Source: Nocardia asteroides (lineage in GTDB: Bacteria > Actinomycetota > Actinomycetes > Mycobacteriales > Mycobacteriaceae). Taken from it: a DNA stretch of 64,000 bases. Each line of letters begins with the position of its first letter. Positions within the stretch are counted from its first letter, which is position 1. A program made the translations under genes and the position numbers. The DNA lies in contig CP082844.1 in assembly GCA_019930625.1 (NCBI GenBank), positions 3,348,001 through 3,412,000 of the forward strand, given 5' to 3'. Below, piece by piece: positions 1 through 8,190 of the stretch. A model generated the notes under the pieces. The model saw only the letters and a program-made list of their open reading frames with translations. It did not search any database and was not told where the DNA came from.

Positions 1-1
1 T

Positions 2-880
2 ACCGCTTCGGCCACCGCGAAGCTACTCGCCGAGTCAGGCGACCGGGTACGCATGGTCAGTCGCAGTGGCGCGGGCCCCGAGAACCCGAGCATCGAGCGC
101 GTGGCGCTGGACGCGGTCGACACGGCCGCGCTGGCCGCACTCGCCGAGCAAGCCGACACCGTGTTCAACATGGCCATGCCCGCGTATCACACTTGGCCGC
201 AGACCGTTCCGCCGCTGTTCGGGTCCATTCGCGCCGCCGCGGAACAGGTCGGCGCGACTTACGTGATGTTGGGCAACCTGTACGGCTACGGTCCCGCCGA
301 CGGCCCGCTCACCGAGCAGTCGCCGCTGGCGGCCACGGGACCGAAAGGCCGAGTGCGTGCCCGGATGTGGCAGGAGGCCGAACGGGCCCACCGCGCGGGT
401 CGCGTGCGCGCCGTCGAAGTGCGGGCCGGGCAATTCGTGGGCGCCGGCGCGGCCTCGCTGTTCTCGATACTGGCCGAGCCGAATATCCGCGGCGGCCGGT
501 TGGCGTTGCTTCCCCAAGCCCTCGACCTGCCCCATGCCTACACCGCGATCGGCGACGCCGCGGCGGCCGCCGTCGCGGTCGCGCGCGACGAACGCGCCTG
601 GGGGCGCGCCTGGCACGCGCCCACCATCACCGCGACCGTGCGCGAGCTGGCCGGACGATTCGCCGCGGCGGCCGGTGCGCCCGAGCCGCAGCTGGCGGTC
701 ATGAGCGATCGCGAGCTGGCGCTGCTGGCGATCACCGACCCGTTCTGGGGCGAGCTGTTCGAGACCTACCACATGTCGCACGCGACCTTCACCGTCGACG
801 ACTCGGCCATCCGCGACACGTTCGGCTTGAAGGCGTCCGACCCGGACGAGGTGTTCGCGGAGGTCGTGCGCGCCGCTTGA
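2..880 (+). CDS. NAD-dependent epimerase/dehydratase family protein (5' end cut by window)
   Basis: The frame is open from base 2, so the gene starts upstream of the window and the glycine-rich Rossmann loop is probably just outside. The visible part begins TASATAKLLAESGDRV, the usual helix after that loop, and continues with a GNLYGYGP segment typical of extended short-chain dehydrogenase/epimerase proteins. About 292 residues are present, so only a short N-terminal piece is missing. It probably acts on a small sugar or hydroxy/keto substrate with NAD(P), but the substrate cannot be told. It sits 22 bases from the end of the convergent ECF41-type sigma factor gene. Epimerases, oxidoreductases and carboxymuconolactone decarboxylases are the known genomic partners of that sigma family, so this is a plausible regulon member. 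Its promoter is outside the window. Confidence 0.8.
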   Translation, partial: TASATAKLLAESGDRVRMVSRSGAGPENPSIERVALDAVDTAALAALAEQADTVFNMAMPAYHTWPQTVPPLFGSIRAAAEQVGATYVMLGNLYGYGPADGPLTEQSPLAATGPKGRVRARMWQEAERAHRAGRVRAVEVRAGQFVGAGAASLFSILAEPNIRGGRLALLPQALDLPHAYTAIGDAAAAAVAVARDERAWGRAWHAPTITATVRELAGRFAAAAGAPEPQLAVMSDRELALLAITDPFWGELFETYHMSHATFTVDDSAIRDTFGLKASDPDEVFAEVVRAA

Positions 881-902
881 CCGATCGAACAGCCGATTCG
901 CC

Positions 903-1784
903 TTATCCGAGGACTGCGGTCAGGTCCAGGTGCGCGAGTCGGTCGTGGTCGGCGAGGATGTCGATGGCGGTGATACGGCCGCCGACGACAGTGAAGCTCA
1001 TGATCGAGAACGGGGCGCCGTCGAGGGTGTTGACCAGTCCGGCGACGCCGTTGACGACCGCCGGGTTGACGGTGCACAGGGTGGCCATGCGCTGGAAGGT
1101 TTCGGCTTGCCCGGCGACGGCTGTCGCGCCCCGGATCACGCGCATCGCCTCGCCGGCGTCGGCGCGCAACACCACGTCGGGGTCGAGCATTCGCAGTAGT
1201 TCGTCGAAATCTCCACCGCGTGCGGCGGCGAGGAAGGCATCGACGACGCGGCGTTGCCGGGACAGGTCCGGGTCGGGGCCCGGTGTCGCGCCTCGGACCC
1301 GGCGCCGCGCCTGGCTGGCCAGCTTCTTGGCGGTTTGCGGCGTGCGATCCACGATGGGCGCGATCTGTTCGTACGGCATGGCGAACATGTCGTGCAGGAC
1401 GAAGGCGAGTCGCTCGGCCGGGCTCAGCGATTCCAGCACTATGAGCAGCGCCAGTCCCACCGAATCGGCGAGCAGCGCTTGTTGTTCCGGGCCGGGCGTG
1501 GTCTCGCTGGTGATCACCGGGTCGGGTAGGTGGTGGGCCTCTAACGGTTCCTCGTGGCGGCTCTTGCGTGCCCGCAGCATGTCCAGGCAGACCCGTCCGA
1601 CGACCGTGGTCAGCCAACCGCCCAGGTTGCCGACGCCGGCGGCGTCGGTGCGGGCCAGGCGCAGCCATGCCTCCTGAACCGCGTCGTCGGCTTCGGTGAG
1701 CGAGCCGAGCATCCGGTAGGCGACCGACCGCAGGTGTGTGCGGTGCTCTTCGAACCGGTCGGCCAGGAACTGCTCATCGTGCAC
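903..1784 (-). CDS. ECF41-type (SigJ-like) RNA polymerase sigma factor
   Basis: A 293-residue extracytoplasmic-function sigma factor. Sigma region 2 covers about residues 10-75 (YRMLGSLTEADDAVQEAWLR) and region 4 about 105-165. It is followed by a SnoaL-like C-terminal domain (about 175-290), the hallmark of ECF41/SigJ-type factors, where the fused domain modulates activity in place of an anti-sigma factor. The linker has HLPDP (85-89), matching the family WLPEP motif. The usual DGGGKV is degenerate here (DAGEAM, about 209-214) and NPDKL appears as DHDRL. Start is GTG at 1784, preceded by GAGGAGG six bases away. Its own upstream region and that of the divergent hydrolase carry near-identical ECF41-type promoter elements, suggesting autoregulation. 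A related ECF56-like assignment is possible because of the degenerate motifs. Confidence 0.85.
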   Translation of the reverse strand: MHDEQFLADRFEEHRTHLRSVAYRMLGSLTEADDAVQEAWLRLARTDAAGVGNLGGWLTTVVGRVCLDMLRARKSRHEEPLEAHHLPDPVITSETTPGPEQQALLADSVGLALLIVLESLSPAERLAFVLHDMFAMPYEQIAPIVDRTPQTAKKLASQARRRVRGATPGPDPDLSRQRRVVDAFLAAARGGDFDELLRMLDPDVVLRADAGEAMRVIRGATAVAGQAETFQRMATLCTVNPAVVNGVAGLVNTLDGAPFSIMSFTVVGGRITAIDILADHDRLAHLDLTAVLG

Positions 1785-1815
1785 GGGATCCTCCTCGATT
1801 TCTTCCCGAACCGAT

Positions 1816-1842
1816 GACGAACCGGCGACGGAAAACGTGACC
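1816..1842 (-). promoter_or_regulatory. Candidate ECF41-type promoter of the sigma gene
   Basis: Read on the minus strand, GGTCACG is followed after exactly 16 bases by CGTC. The published ECF41 consensus is close to TGTCACA-N16-CGTC. The element ends 31 bases before the GTG start of the sigma factor and matches the promoter on the opposite strand in the same gap, which argues against chance. Confidence 0.55.
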
Positions 1843-1942
1843 CTATCCCTTCGCCGGTCCGTCGTGCGGCCTGGCCGACCCGTCGGCGAGATGCGCGGCC
1901 GAAGGGCTCGCCAGCGCTTCGACCAGGAGTTCTCCGTGCTGC

Positions 1943-1969
1943 GGTCACAGTCTGTTCCCGCTGTACGTC
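1943..1969 (+). promoter_or_regulatory. Candidate ECF41-type promoter of the hydrolase-DoxX-CMD operon
   Basis: GGTCACA at 1943-1949 and CGTC at 1966-1969 are separated by 16 bases, differing from the ECF41 consensus TGTCACA-N16-CGTC in one position. It lies about 55 bases before the GTG start at 2024 and points into the three-gene operon ending at 4236. Confidence 0.6.
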
Positions 1970-2023
1970 AGTGCAGCGGAACACGATCCGCAAAGCCGGG
2001 CAACTGTCGAAGGGAACAACACT

Positions 2024-3196
2024 GTGAACGCGATCGAAGTACACGGCACCGTCGCCGAGGGCTACGAACAGGTGCGTGCCGAGTTCGCCACCGTGGTCGC
2101 CGAGGAGAACGGGGAATCGGGCGCGCAACTGGCCGCGTTCGTCCGCGGCCGCCAGGTGGTGGACCTGTGGGCGGGCGCGGAGGTCACCGCGACCACACTC
2201 ACCGGCCTGCACTCATCTACCAAAGGGGCCGCGGGCCTGGTGATGGCGCTGCTGATCCAGGACGGGGCTCTCGACGTCGACAAGCCGGTCGCCCACTATT
2301 GGCCGCGGTTCGCAGCCGCGGGCAAGGAGCGCATCACGGTGCGAGACGTGCTCGTGCACCGAGCCGGGATCATCGGGGTCGACGGTGGTTGCACCGTCGC
2401 GGAACTGGCTGACGAGCAGATCATCGCCGAGCGGCTGGTGGAGCAGCGGGCCTACTTCGCGCCGCGCACCGTGCACGGCTACGGCGGGTTCGTCATGTAC
2501 GCGATCCTGGGTCAGGTGGTGCGCGCGGTCACCGGAAGCACCATTCAGAAACTGTTCGAGCAGCGCGTCCGCGCCCCCTATGGGCTGGACGTATACCTGG
2601 GTCTGCCCGAGGAACTGGACCACCGGTACCTGCCGATCCTGCCGTGGCGGGCGACGCCGGAGATGGAAGCGGCCTTCGCCGCGAACTCACCGAACCCGCA
2701 CAGTATGGCCGGGATCTCCTACAACCTCAACGCGCGCGGCTTCACCGCCGCCGACGTCATGGCGCTGCCCAACGACACGAAAGTGCGCCGCCTCGGGCAG
2801 GGTTCGGCCGGCGGCGTCGGCAGTGCGCGCGGCCTGGCGCGGATGTACGCGGCGGCCACCACCGGCGTCGACGGACGGCCACCGCTGTTGTCCCTGGAAA
2901 CCATCGCCACCATTTCCGCAGTCCATTCCAGCGGCGCGGACTTGGTGCGCGGGAACCGCGCACCCTACACGTTGGGATTCGAGGCCAAGAGCCTGCTGCA
3001 TCCGTTCCTCGGCGTACACGCCTTCGGGCACACCGGCTCCGCGGGCTCGGACGGATTCGCCGATCCGCACAGCGGTCTCACCTACGGCTACACCCGCCAC
3101 CGCGCGGCGTTCGCGTTCAACGCACCCGAGAACGGACGGCTGGCCGCCGTCCTGCACCGCGCCGTGACCGACACCGACGTCGCGTCGGCCGCCTGA
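2024..3196 (+). CDS. Serine hydrolase of the beta-lactamase/esterase (class C-like) family
   Basis: A 390-residue protein of the beta-lactamase-related serine hydrolase family (EstB-like esterases). The nucleophile motif SxxK is SSTK at residues 64-67, the second motif is YGG at about 153-155, and HTG in GHTGSAG near residue 335 resembles the third (KTG-like) box. No signal peptide is visible, so it is probably a cytoplasmic esterase or peptidase rather than an antibiotic-resistance enzyme. Start is GTG at 2024 with GAAGGGA upstream. It is the first gene after an ECF41-type promoter and is followed closely by a DoxX-like and a CMD-like gene, so it likely belongs to the sigma factor's regulon. 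The substrate is unknown. Confidence 0.8.
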   Translation: MNAIEVHGTVAEGYEQVRAEFATVVAEENGESGAQLAAFVRGRQVVDLWAGAEVTATTLTGLHSSTKGAAGLVMALLIQDGALDVDKPVAHYWPRFAAAGKERITVRDVLVHRAGIIGVDGGCTVAELADEQIIAERLVEQRAYFAPRTVHGYGGFVMYAILGQVVRAVTGSTIQKLFEQRVRAPYGLDVYLGLPEELDHRYLPILPWRATPEMEAAFAANSPNPHSMAGISYNLNARGFTAADVMALPNDTKVRRLGQGSAGGVGSARGLARMYAAATTGVDGRPPLLSLETIATISAVHSSGADLVRGNRAPYTLGFEAKSLLHPFLGVHAFGHTGSAGSDGFADPHSGLTYGYTRHRAAFAFNAPENGRLAAVLHRAVTDTDVASAA

Positions 3197-3230
3197 CTCC
3201 CCTCCATCGACCATCAGGAGCGACACGAAC

Positions 3231-3677
3231 ATGTCCACTCACACCACCTCGAAAATCCGCACCCGCGGCGTGAAACTCGCGCGCTGGGTCCCCGTGGCCG
3301 CCGTGCTGGCCGAGACCGCGGTCGGCGCGTACTGGGACCTCGCGCGGATCTCCTATGTCCGTGAGTCGTTCGACCACCTCGGCTACCCCATGTACTTCGC
3401 GACCATCCTCGGCGTCGCCAAGACCGCAGCGCTCGCGGCGATCCTCACGCCCGGCCATCCCCGCACCAAGGAATGGGCCTACGCCGGACTGGTCTTCGTC
3501 TACGGCGGCGCCGCCGCGTCCCACGTAGCCGCCGGTGACGGCCCGGACAAGTGGGCGATGCCGCTGTTCTTCGCCGTCGCCACCTTCGCCGCGCGCGCCT
3601 GGCTGCCGCAGGGCGGCTCCACCACAGCCGCCCTGCGCGCACTCGGCGGCTCCCGACGCCGGCCCCAGTACGCCTGA
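3231..3677 (+). CDS. DoxX-like small integral membrane protein
   Basis: A 148-residue protein with about four hydrophobic segments and the overall pattern of DoxX-like proteins (first helix after a basic N-terminus, then a FATILGVAKTAALAAIL helix, then VFVYGGAAASHVA). It starts with ATG after AGGAGCGA and lies 34 bases after the hydrolase and 49 bases before the CMD-like gene, so the three are probably co-transcribed. DoxX-like proteins occur with redox enzymes and stress regulators, but no biochemical role can be assigned from sequence. Confidence 0.7.
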   Translation: MSTHTTSKIRTRGVKLARWVPVAAVLAETAVGAYWDLARISYVRESFDHLGYPMYFATILGVAKTAALAAILTPGHPRTKEWAYAGLVFVYGGAAASHVAAGDGPDKWAMPLFFAVATFAARAWLPQGGSTTAALRALGGSRRRPQYA

Positions 3678-3726
3678 CCGATCACACCAACCACAGATTC
3701 ACCCCGAGAGATAAGGAAACCGGACC

Positions 3727-4236
3727 ATGAACGCGAACACCACCACCCAGCAGCGCAGCGGCTCCCGTCTGCCCAACCCACAGCAGCTCGTCCCGGCACT
3801 GGGAGAGGTCGGCGCGGCGCTGTTCAAGGCCACCGGCACCGGAGCGATCCCGCCGGCCACGGTCAGCCTGGTCCAACTGCGCGCCGGCCAGATCGTCGGC
3901 AGCACCTACCTGGCCATCCTGCACGCGGGCAACCTGCGCACCGCCGGTGAATCCGAGGAACGCATCGCCGCGGTGGCGACTTGGCGTGACGCCCCGTATT
4001 TCACCGAGCCAGAACGCGCCGCGCTCGCCTTGGTCGAGGCCGTTCTGCAACCCGCACCGCTCGGCGAGCGAGTGCCCGACGAGCTCTACGCCCGCGCGGC
4101 CGAGTACTACGACGACAAAGCCCTGGCCACGCTCGCGATGGCCATCGGCCAGGTGAACTTCTTCGTCCCGCTGGCCCTCATCGGCAAGCCGCTGCCCGGT
4201 CGGCCGCAGGCCGAGCAGTGGACCCCCGTCTTCTGA
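3727..4236 (+). CDS. Carboxymuconolactone decarboxylase/AhpD-like protein without cysteines
   Basis: A 169-residue all-helical CMD/AhpD-like protein. The family segment is recognisable as LRAGQIVGSTYLAILHAGNL followed by AGESEERI (about residues 57-85). In AhpD-like members this position carries CxxC (for example INGCAYC-x2-H), which reduces peroxides. Here it reads STYL and the whole protein has no cysteine, although the histidine and AGE-ERI motif remain. It therefore cannot use the usual thiol chemistry and may act as a lyase/isomerase or a binding protein. CMD proteins are among the best-known genomic partners of ECF41 sigma factors, matching the module here. RBS AAGGAAA precedes the ATG. 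Confidence 0.8.
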   Translation: MNANTTTQQRSGSRLPNPQQLVPALGEVGAALFKATGTGAIPPATVSLVQLRAGQIVGSTYLAILHAGNLRTAGESEERIAAVATWRDAPYFTEPERAALALVEAVLQPAPLGERVPDELYARAAEYYDDKALATLAMAIGQVNFFVPLALIGKPLPGRPQAEQWTPVF

Positions 4237-4257
4237 CGGTTCGACACCACCGGCCGC

Positions 4258-4283
4258 GGGGCCGGGTCACCCGCCCCGGCTCC
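4258..4283 (+). terminator. Candidate hairpin terminator after the ECF41 operon
   Basis: GCCGGG (4261-4266) pairs with CCCGGC (4275-4280) around an 8-base loop, extended by two G-C pairs and a wobble. It begins about 20 bases after the last stop codon of the operon. There is no U-run, as is common in high-GC actinobacteria. The rest of the 4237-4505 gap holds no supported gene. Confidence 0.4.
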
Positions 4284-4505
4284 GCAGCAGTGCCGTCCTC
4301 GCCAGGTCACCGACCGCGAACGGCCGAGGACGTGCCGACGGCCGTACCGGGGCCACATCAACTGTCGTTGCTGAACAATAGCTAGATTTGAGAAAATCGC
4401 CGAGTCTCCGCTGTTTATCCCACTTCAAATGCGAATTCGTGAGCATTCGGTAACATGCTGGATGGATGCCTCGAGGGCTTGGGCGGGCGTGATAGGAACT
4501 CATTC

Positions 4506-5483
4506 ATGTACCGGCTCCTGCGATGCCTGGTTCCACTTCTCGCGGTATGCGCCGCCTTCGTCCCGCCCACGACAGCCGCCGCCGCTCCCGGCGCTCGCAT
4601 CATCGATGTGCGCTCGCTGGGCGGGCGGGAATTCGAAGTCGTAGTCCATTCGGGAGCGATGGATCGCCCCATCACGCTGTGGGTCTCGCATCCGGGTTCC
4701 GGCGCACCCGCGCTGTACCTGCTCAACGCCGTGGACGGGGGTGAGGAGGGCGGGCCGTGGCCCCGGCGCACCGACGTCGCGGCGTTCTTCGCGGACAAGC
4801 CGGTCAACGTGATCGTGCCCATGGGCGGGCGCGCCAGCTACTACAGCGATTGGTCGCGCGACGACCCGGTGCTCGGCCGGAACAAATGGACGACGTTCCT
4901 GACCAGGGAACTGCCGCCGCTACTCGCGGCCAGGTTCGGGATGAACGGCCGCAACGCCGTCGCGGGACTGTCCATGTCGGCGACCTCCGCGTTGAACCTC
5001 GCGATCGGCGCGCCCGGCCTGTACCGGGCGGTGGGCGCGTACAGCGGGTGCCCACGCGTCAGCGATCCGATGGGCCAGGCGATCGTCGCGGCGCAGCTGG
5101 CGGTGTTCGGCGCGGCCCCGGCCAATATGTGGGGTCCGCCTGGTGACCCGGCCTGGTCCGAACACGACCCGATGGTGCAGACAGAGCGGCTGCGCGGTGT
5201 GGCGCTCTACATCTCGGCGGGCACCGGCGTGCCGGGACCCCACGAGACGCTCAGCGATCCGGGCATCGACGGCAACCCCGGCCGGCTGGTCGACCGGCTG
5301 CTGGTCGGCGGGGCCATGGAAACGGTGATCAACGGCTGCACCCGGGCGTTCCTGGACCGCTTGAATGCCCTCGGCATCCCGTTCACGGCGAATCTGCGCC
5401 CCGTGGGCACGCATGCCTGGACGTACTGGCAGGACGACGTGCACGAGTCGTGGCCGATGTTCGCCAGTGCGCTGGGTGTCTGA
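4506..5483 (+). CDS. Secreted mycolyltransferase / antigen 85-type esterase
   Basis: A 325-residue exported alpha/beta hydrolase of the antigen 85 (Fbp) family, which transfers mycolic acids onto trehalose or arabinogalactan in the cell envelope. A signal peptide covers about residues 1-28 (hydrophobic core LVPLLAVCAAFV, then AAAAPG). Family motifs include LLNAVDGG, PMGGRASYYSDW (105-116), KWTTFLTREL, the nucleophile GLSMSA with Ser156, and the catalytic-histidine motif GTHAWTYW with His303. Start at 4506 was chosen because the signal peptide begins there and AGGAA lies 7 bases upstream; the frame is open further upstream. Presence of this family supports a mycolic-acid-containing host. It stands alone rather than in an fbp cluster. 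Confidence 0.85.
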   Translation: MYRLLRCLVPLLAVCAAFVPPTTAAAAPGARIIDVRSLGGREFEVVVHSGAMDRPITLWVSHPGSGAPALYLLNAVDGGEEGGPWPRRTDVAAFFADKPVNVIVPMGGRASYYSDWSRDDPVLGRNKWTTFLTRELPPLLAARFGMNGRNAVAGLSMSATSALNLAIGAPGLYRAVGAYSGCPRVSDPMGQAIVAAQLAVFGAAPANMWGPPGDPAWSEHDPMVQTERLRGVALYISAGTGVPGPHETLSDPGIDGNPGRLVDRLLVGGAMETVINGCTRAFLDRLNALGIPFTANLRPVGTHAWTYWQDDVHESWPMFASALGV

Positions 5484-5501
5484 CCGGGCAGCCTGTCTCC
5501 G

Positions 5502-7682
5502 CTACGGATTCCAGGGGTCGAGCCCCCCTTCGGGATCGAGGTGGTCGAGGTTGGCCACCCGCCTGGCCGAGCGCATCAGGGCTTCGCGGTTGATGTCGGT
5601 CGGGTTCTCGTAGTAGGCCCGAGCCGCCTCCTGATGCATGGTCGCGACCCGGTGGCCGATCGCCCAGCGGGTGTCACGGCCCGCGCCGTCCCACTCGTCC
5701 GGGGTGATCGCCGCGCGCAATGCCCGGTCCGAATGCCAGTTCTGCTCGACCCGCTGAACGAACGCCTGGTCGATCGCGGCGCCGGGGGCCGGTGCGTTGC
5801 TGTGCCGGACGAAGCTGTCCGCCGAGATGACCGCCTGGGCGGCGAAGGCGTCGTGTGCCTCGTGGCCGACGTGATTGTCCACCGCCCATGCCGCCGCGAT
5901 CGCCTTCTGCAACGGTGCGAAGCTGTACGGATTCTGCGATGCGGTCGATTCCTGGACGGAGTACGCCGTCAGCGCGTGCGTGACCCGCTCGTTGGTGGCG
6001 CCGGAGGAGAGCAGGACGGAATGGATACGCGAATCGGGAACCTTGTTGTCGCGTAGCACTTTCAGAGCGCGAGAGACGCCCAGCTGGGTGTGCATGCCCC
6101 CGGCCTCCGTGGCCGCGGCGACCGCGACACCTCGCCAGTTGGTGCGGGCGAGCTGATGCTCGATGTATCCCTCTTCGCGGCTGGTCAAGATCCTGTTGGT
6201 GGAGCGTTCGATCCTGCGTCGTGCGCCGGCCAGCGGATTCAGCGGGTTGACCCTTCCGCCGGCGAGCCAAGCCGTCACCGGCGAGGTGTTGATGGCGCTG
6301 AGCGTGGTGAGCGTGTTCATCAGCCCCATGCCGGGCGAGGTCTTCCCAGTGCCGCCACCACCCATGCCGAGGGCTGTGCCGCTGCTGCCGGCCGCCTTGC
6401 TCGAACTGCCCTGGATCGCGAGACCGAATCGGTTGGCGATCCAGTCGTTGCCGCGGGTCAGGCCGTTGCTGAGGCGTCTGAGCTGGAATATGGCGACGAT
6501 CTCGACGGTGCCCGCGATGACGATCACCGCCATGACCTGGCCGCGAGCCTGCGCGAACAGGTTTCCCATGAAAAGAATGTAGACACCGAGAAATATGGTG
6601 TACGCCGTCATTCGCGCCGCGGCGACGAAGCTGTCCACGACATTGCGGACCAGAAATGTCTGCGTGGGGCCGTACACGAACCCGCCCGCGGCGAAGCCGA
6701 ATATCGACATGATTCCGTGGTAGATCGTGTCCAGCGCGGCCTTGATGACCTTGAGGCCCAGGTACATCGCGAAGATCAGCAAGATGCCGCCGCAGGTCAA
6801 CAGCATGAATCCGGTGGCGACCTGCCCCATGGACGGATTCTGGGCCTTCGCTTGCGCGGCGGCGTCTCCGCATGCCTTCATGCCGCTGATCACCCGGGCG
6901 TCGTCACCGGCCGACACCCCGGCCGACCATGCCGACCGGCAGGCGGGCCGCTGGTCGACCGTATGCCCGAAATTCCACACTTGCAGCGGCTGCCGGGCGA
7001 AGTTGTCGGCCAGATCGCTCTGCATCGTCGCCACCAGTTGGGTCGGATTCGGGTCGGAGTTCCCGTTCAAGCCCGCCGCCACCGAGATGCCCAGATCACG
7101 GCCCTGGGCAAGCAAACCGTCCGAGGACAGCACATCCGCCAGTGGCTCGGCGAGGAACAGCGGCCCCAGCAACGCCACGCCCACCATCGTCACCACCTGC
7201 ATGGTGGCCTTCGCGTGATAGCCGCGCACGATGAACCACCCGACGAAGAACGCACCGATGCTCGCCGCGGTGACCAGCATGAGCGGCGTCGCGATCTGAC
7301 CGGCCAGAGCATCGGCCACGCCACGCAACGCCGCGCTGAACATGTCCAGCCACCGGAAGCTCAACGCGTAGCCGATCAGCCAGATCGCCGTCGTCACGAT
7401 GGCTATGTAGCCGATGAACTCCAAGCCCAGCACGGCCCACAGGATGGTGGCGCGCGGCTTGAACAGGCTTTCGTCACCGGTCGCGAAGCGATAATCCGAC
7501 AGCGCGATCCCCGACGAGTCGCGAACGTTCATCCAGCTGAGTCCGTCGATCTCGGATGTCTCCGCCGTGGCGCCCGCCGCGTCCTGGGCGACGGCAAGCG
7601 CGCCGATGAAACCGGGGAACACGAATAGCGCGAATGTGGTCAGGCCGAACCAGATCGCCCTTCGCCGCCAAGGACTCGCCAT
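5502..7682 (-). CDS. Large polytopic membrane protein, VirB6/TrbL-like (orphan)
   Basis: About 726 residues. The N-terminal part has a signal-like first helix (WFGLTTFALFVFPGFIGAL), then roughly seven more membrane segments: two around residues 78-150, one at about 155-178 and four between about 285 and 430. Between them lies an extracytoplasmic stretch of about 100 residues with two cysteines. A C-terminal soluble region of about 290 residues follows, starting with a Gly/Ser-rich linker (ALGMGGGGTGKTSPGMG). This topology resembles the polytopic channel proteins of type IV secretion/conjugation (VirB6/TrbL), but no VirB4, VirD4 or relaxase gene is nearby. Start ATG at 7682 is chosen because the first hydrophobic helix follows it; no clear ribosome binding site is seen and the frame stays open to 8057. 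Function is unknown. Confidence 0.6.
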   Translation of the reverse strand: MASPWRRRAIWFGLTTFALFVFPGFIGALAVAQDAAGATAETSEIDGLSWMNVRDSSGIALSDYRFATGDESLFKPRATILWAVLGLEFIGYIAIVTTAIWLIGYALSFRWLDMFSAALRGVADALAGQIATPLMLVTAASIGAFFVGWFIVRGYHAKATMQVVTMVGVALLGPLFLAEPLADVLSSDGLLAQGRDLGISVAAGLNGNSDPNPTQLVATMQSDLADNFARQPLQVWNFGHTVDQRPACRSAWSAGVSAGDDARVISGMKACGDAAAQAKAQNPSMGQVATGFMLLTCGGILLIFAMYLGLKVIKAALDTIYHGIMSIFGFAAGGFVYGPTQTFLVRNVVDSFVAAARMTAYTIFLGVYILFMGNLFAQARGQVMAVIVIAGTVEIVAIFQLRRLSNGLTRGNDWIANRFGLAIQGSSSKAAGSSGTALGMGGGGTGKTSPGMGLMNTLTTLSAINTSPVTAWLAGGRVNPLNPLAGARRRIERSTNRILTSREEGYIEHQLARTNWRGVAVAAATEAGGMHTQLGVSRALKVLRDNKVPDSRIHSVLLSSGATNERVTHALTAYSVQESTASQNPYSFAPLQKAIAAAWAVDNHVGHEAHDAFAAQAVISADSFVRHSNAPAPGAAIDQAFVQRVEQNWHSDRALRAAITPDEWDGAGRDTRWAIGHRVATMHQEAARAYYENPTDINREALMRSARRVANLDHLDPEGGLDPWNP

Positions 7683-8190
7683 GACGAGTGACCGCAGGCC
7701 GGGCCCGCCGCCGTGGATATGCCGGATTACGCGGAACTCGCGGGGGACTCGGACCGGAAGCCGTTCGGACGAGCTACGGCTGACAGTGCGGGATCGCACC
7801 GCTGGGGAGCAGATGTGCACGGAAGAGTCCTTCGTCCCGTCTTCGGGGGCGCGGTCGACTGCGAATGCTGAAACCGGTTGCACGCGAGCGGTAACGACAG
7901 TTCCCACCCGCGTCTCATGCCCTGTATTACAGACAGGTACGGAAACATCCGCTTGAATGGTCAATGACATCCAGACGGCTCGGGGGTGTACGTACGTACC
8001 TGGAGGAGCACGTGGGAGACAGTGCGAAATGCACTGGCACACAACTGTTTTCGGCAACCGATGGCTACTCGTTCGGCGGGCGGGAGCCTGTGCAGACCGT
8101 CTCGACCTCGCAGAAGTGCGACAGAGGACACGTGAACGGCCGGGATCGCGAAATCACCGCGTTGTCGTACTCCGGGCGGACAATGCCGCT
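7683..8190. other. Intergenic region with a 12-base GTAC-repeat palindrome
   Basis: This 508-base gap separates two divergent genes. It contains the perfect palindrome GTACGTACGTAC at 7988-7999, of which 11 bases (including one flanking base) recur at 11116-11126 at the start of a TetR gene. GGAGGAG at about 8003 precedes a GTG codon, but that frame overlaps the TfoX-like gene and does not look like a protein. No further gene is supported. Confidence 0.4.

Noticed and set aside
5502..7682. A full conjugative or integrative element
   Set aside because: No relaxase, VirB4, coupling protein, integrase or attachment-site repeat is seen around the VirB6/TrbL-like gene.
5502..8057. A longer start (8057) for the VirB6/TrbL-like protein
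   Set aside because: The extra 125 residues are not hydrophobic or conserved-looking; the first membrane helix begins right after 7682.
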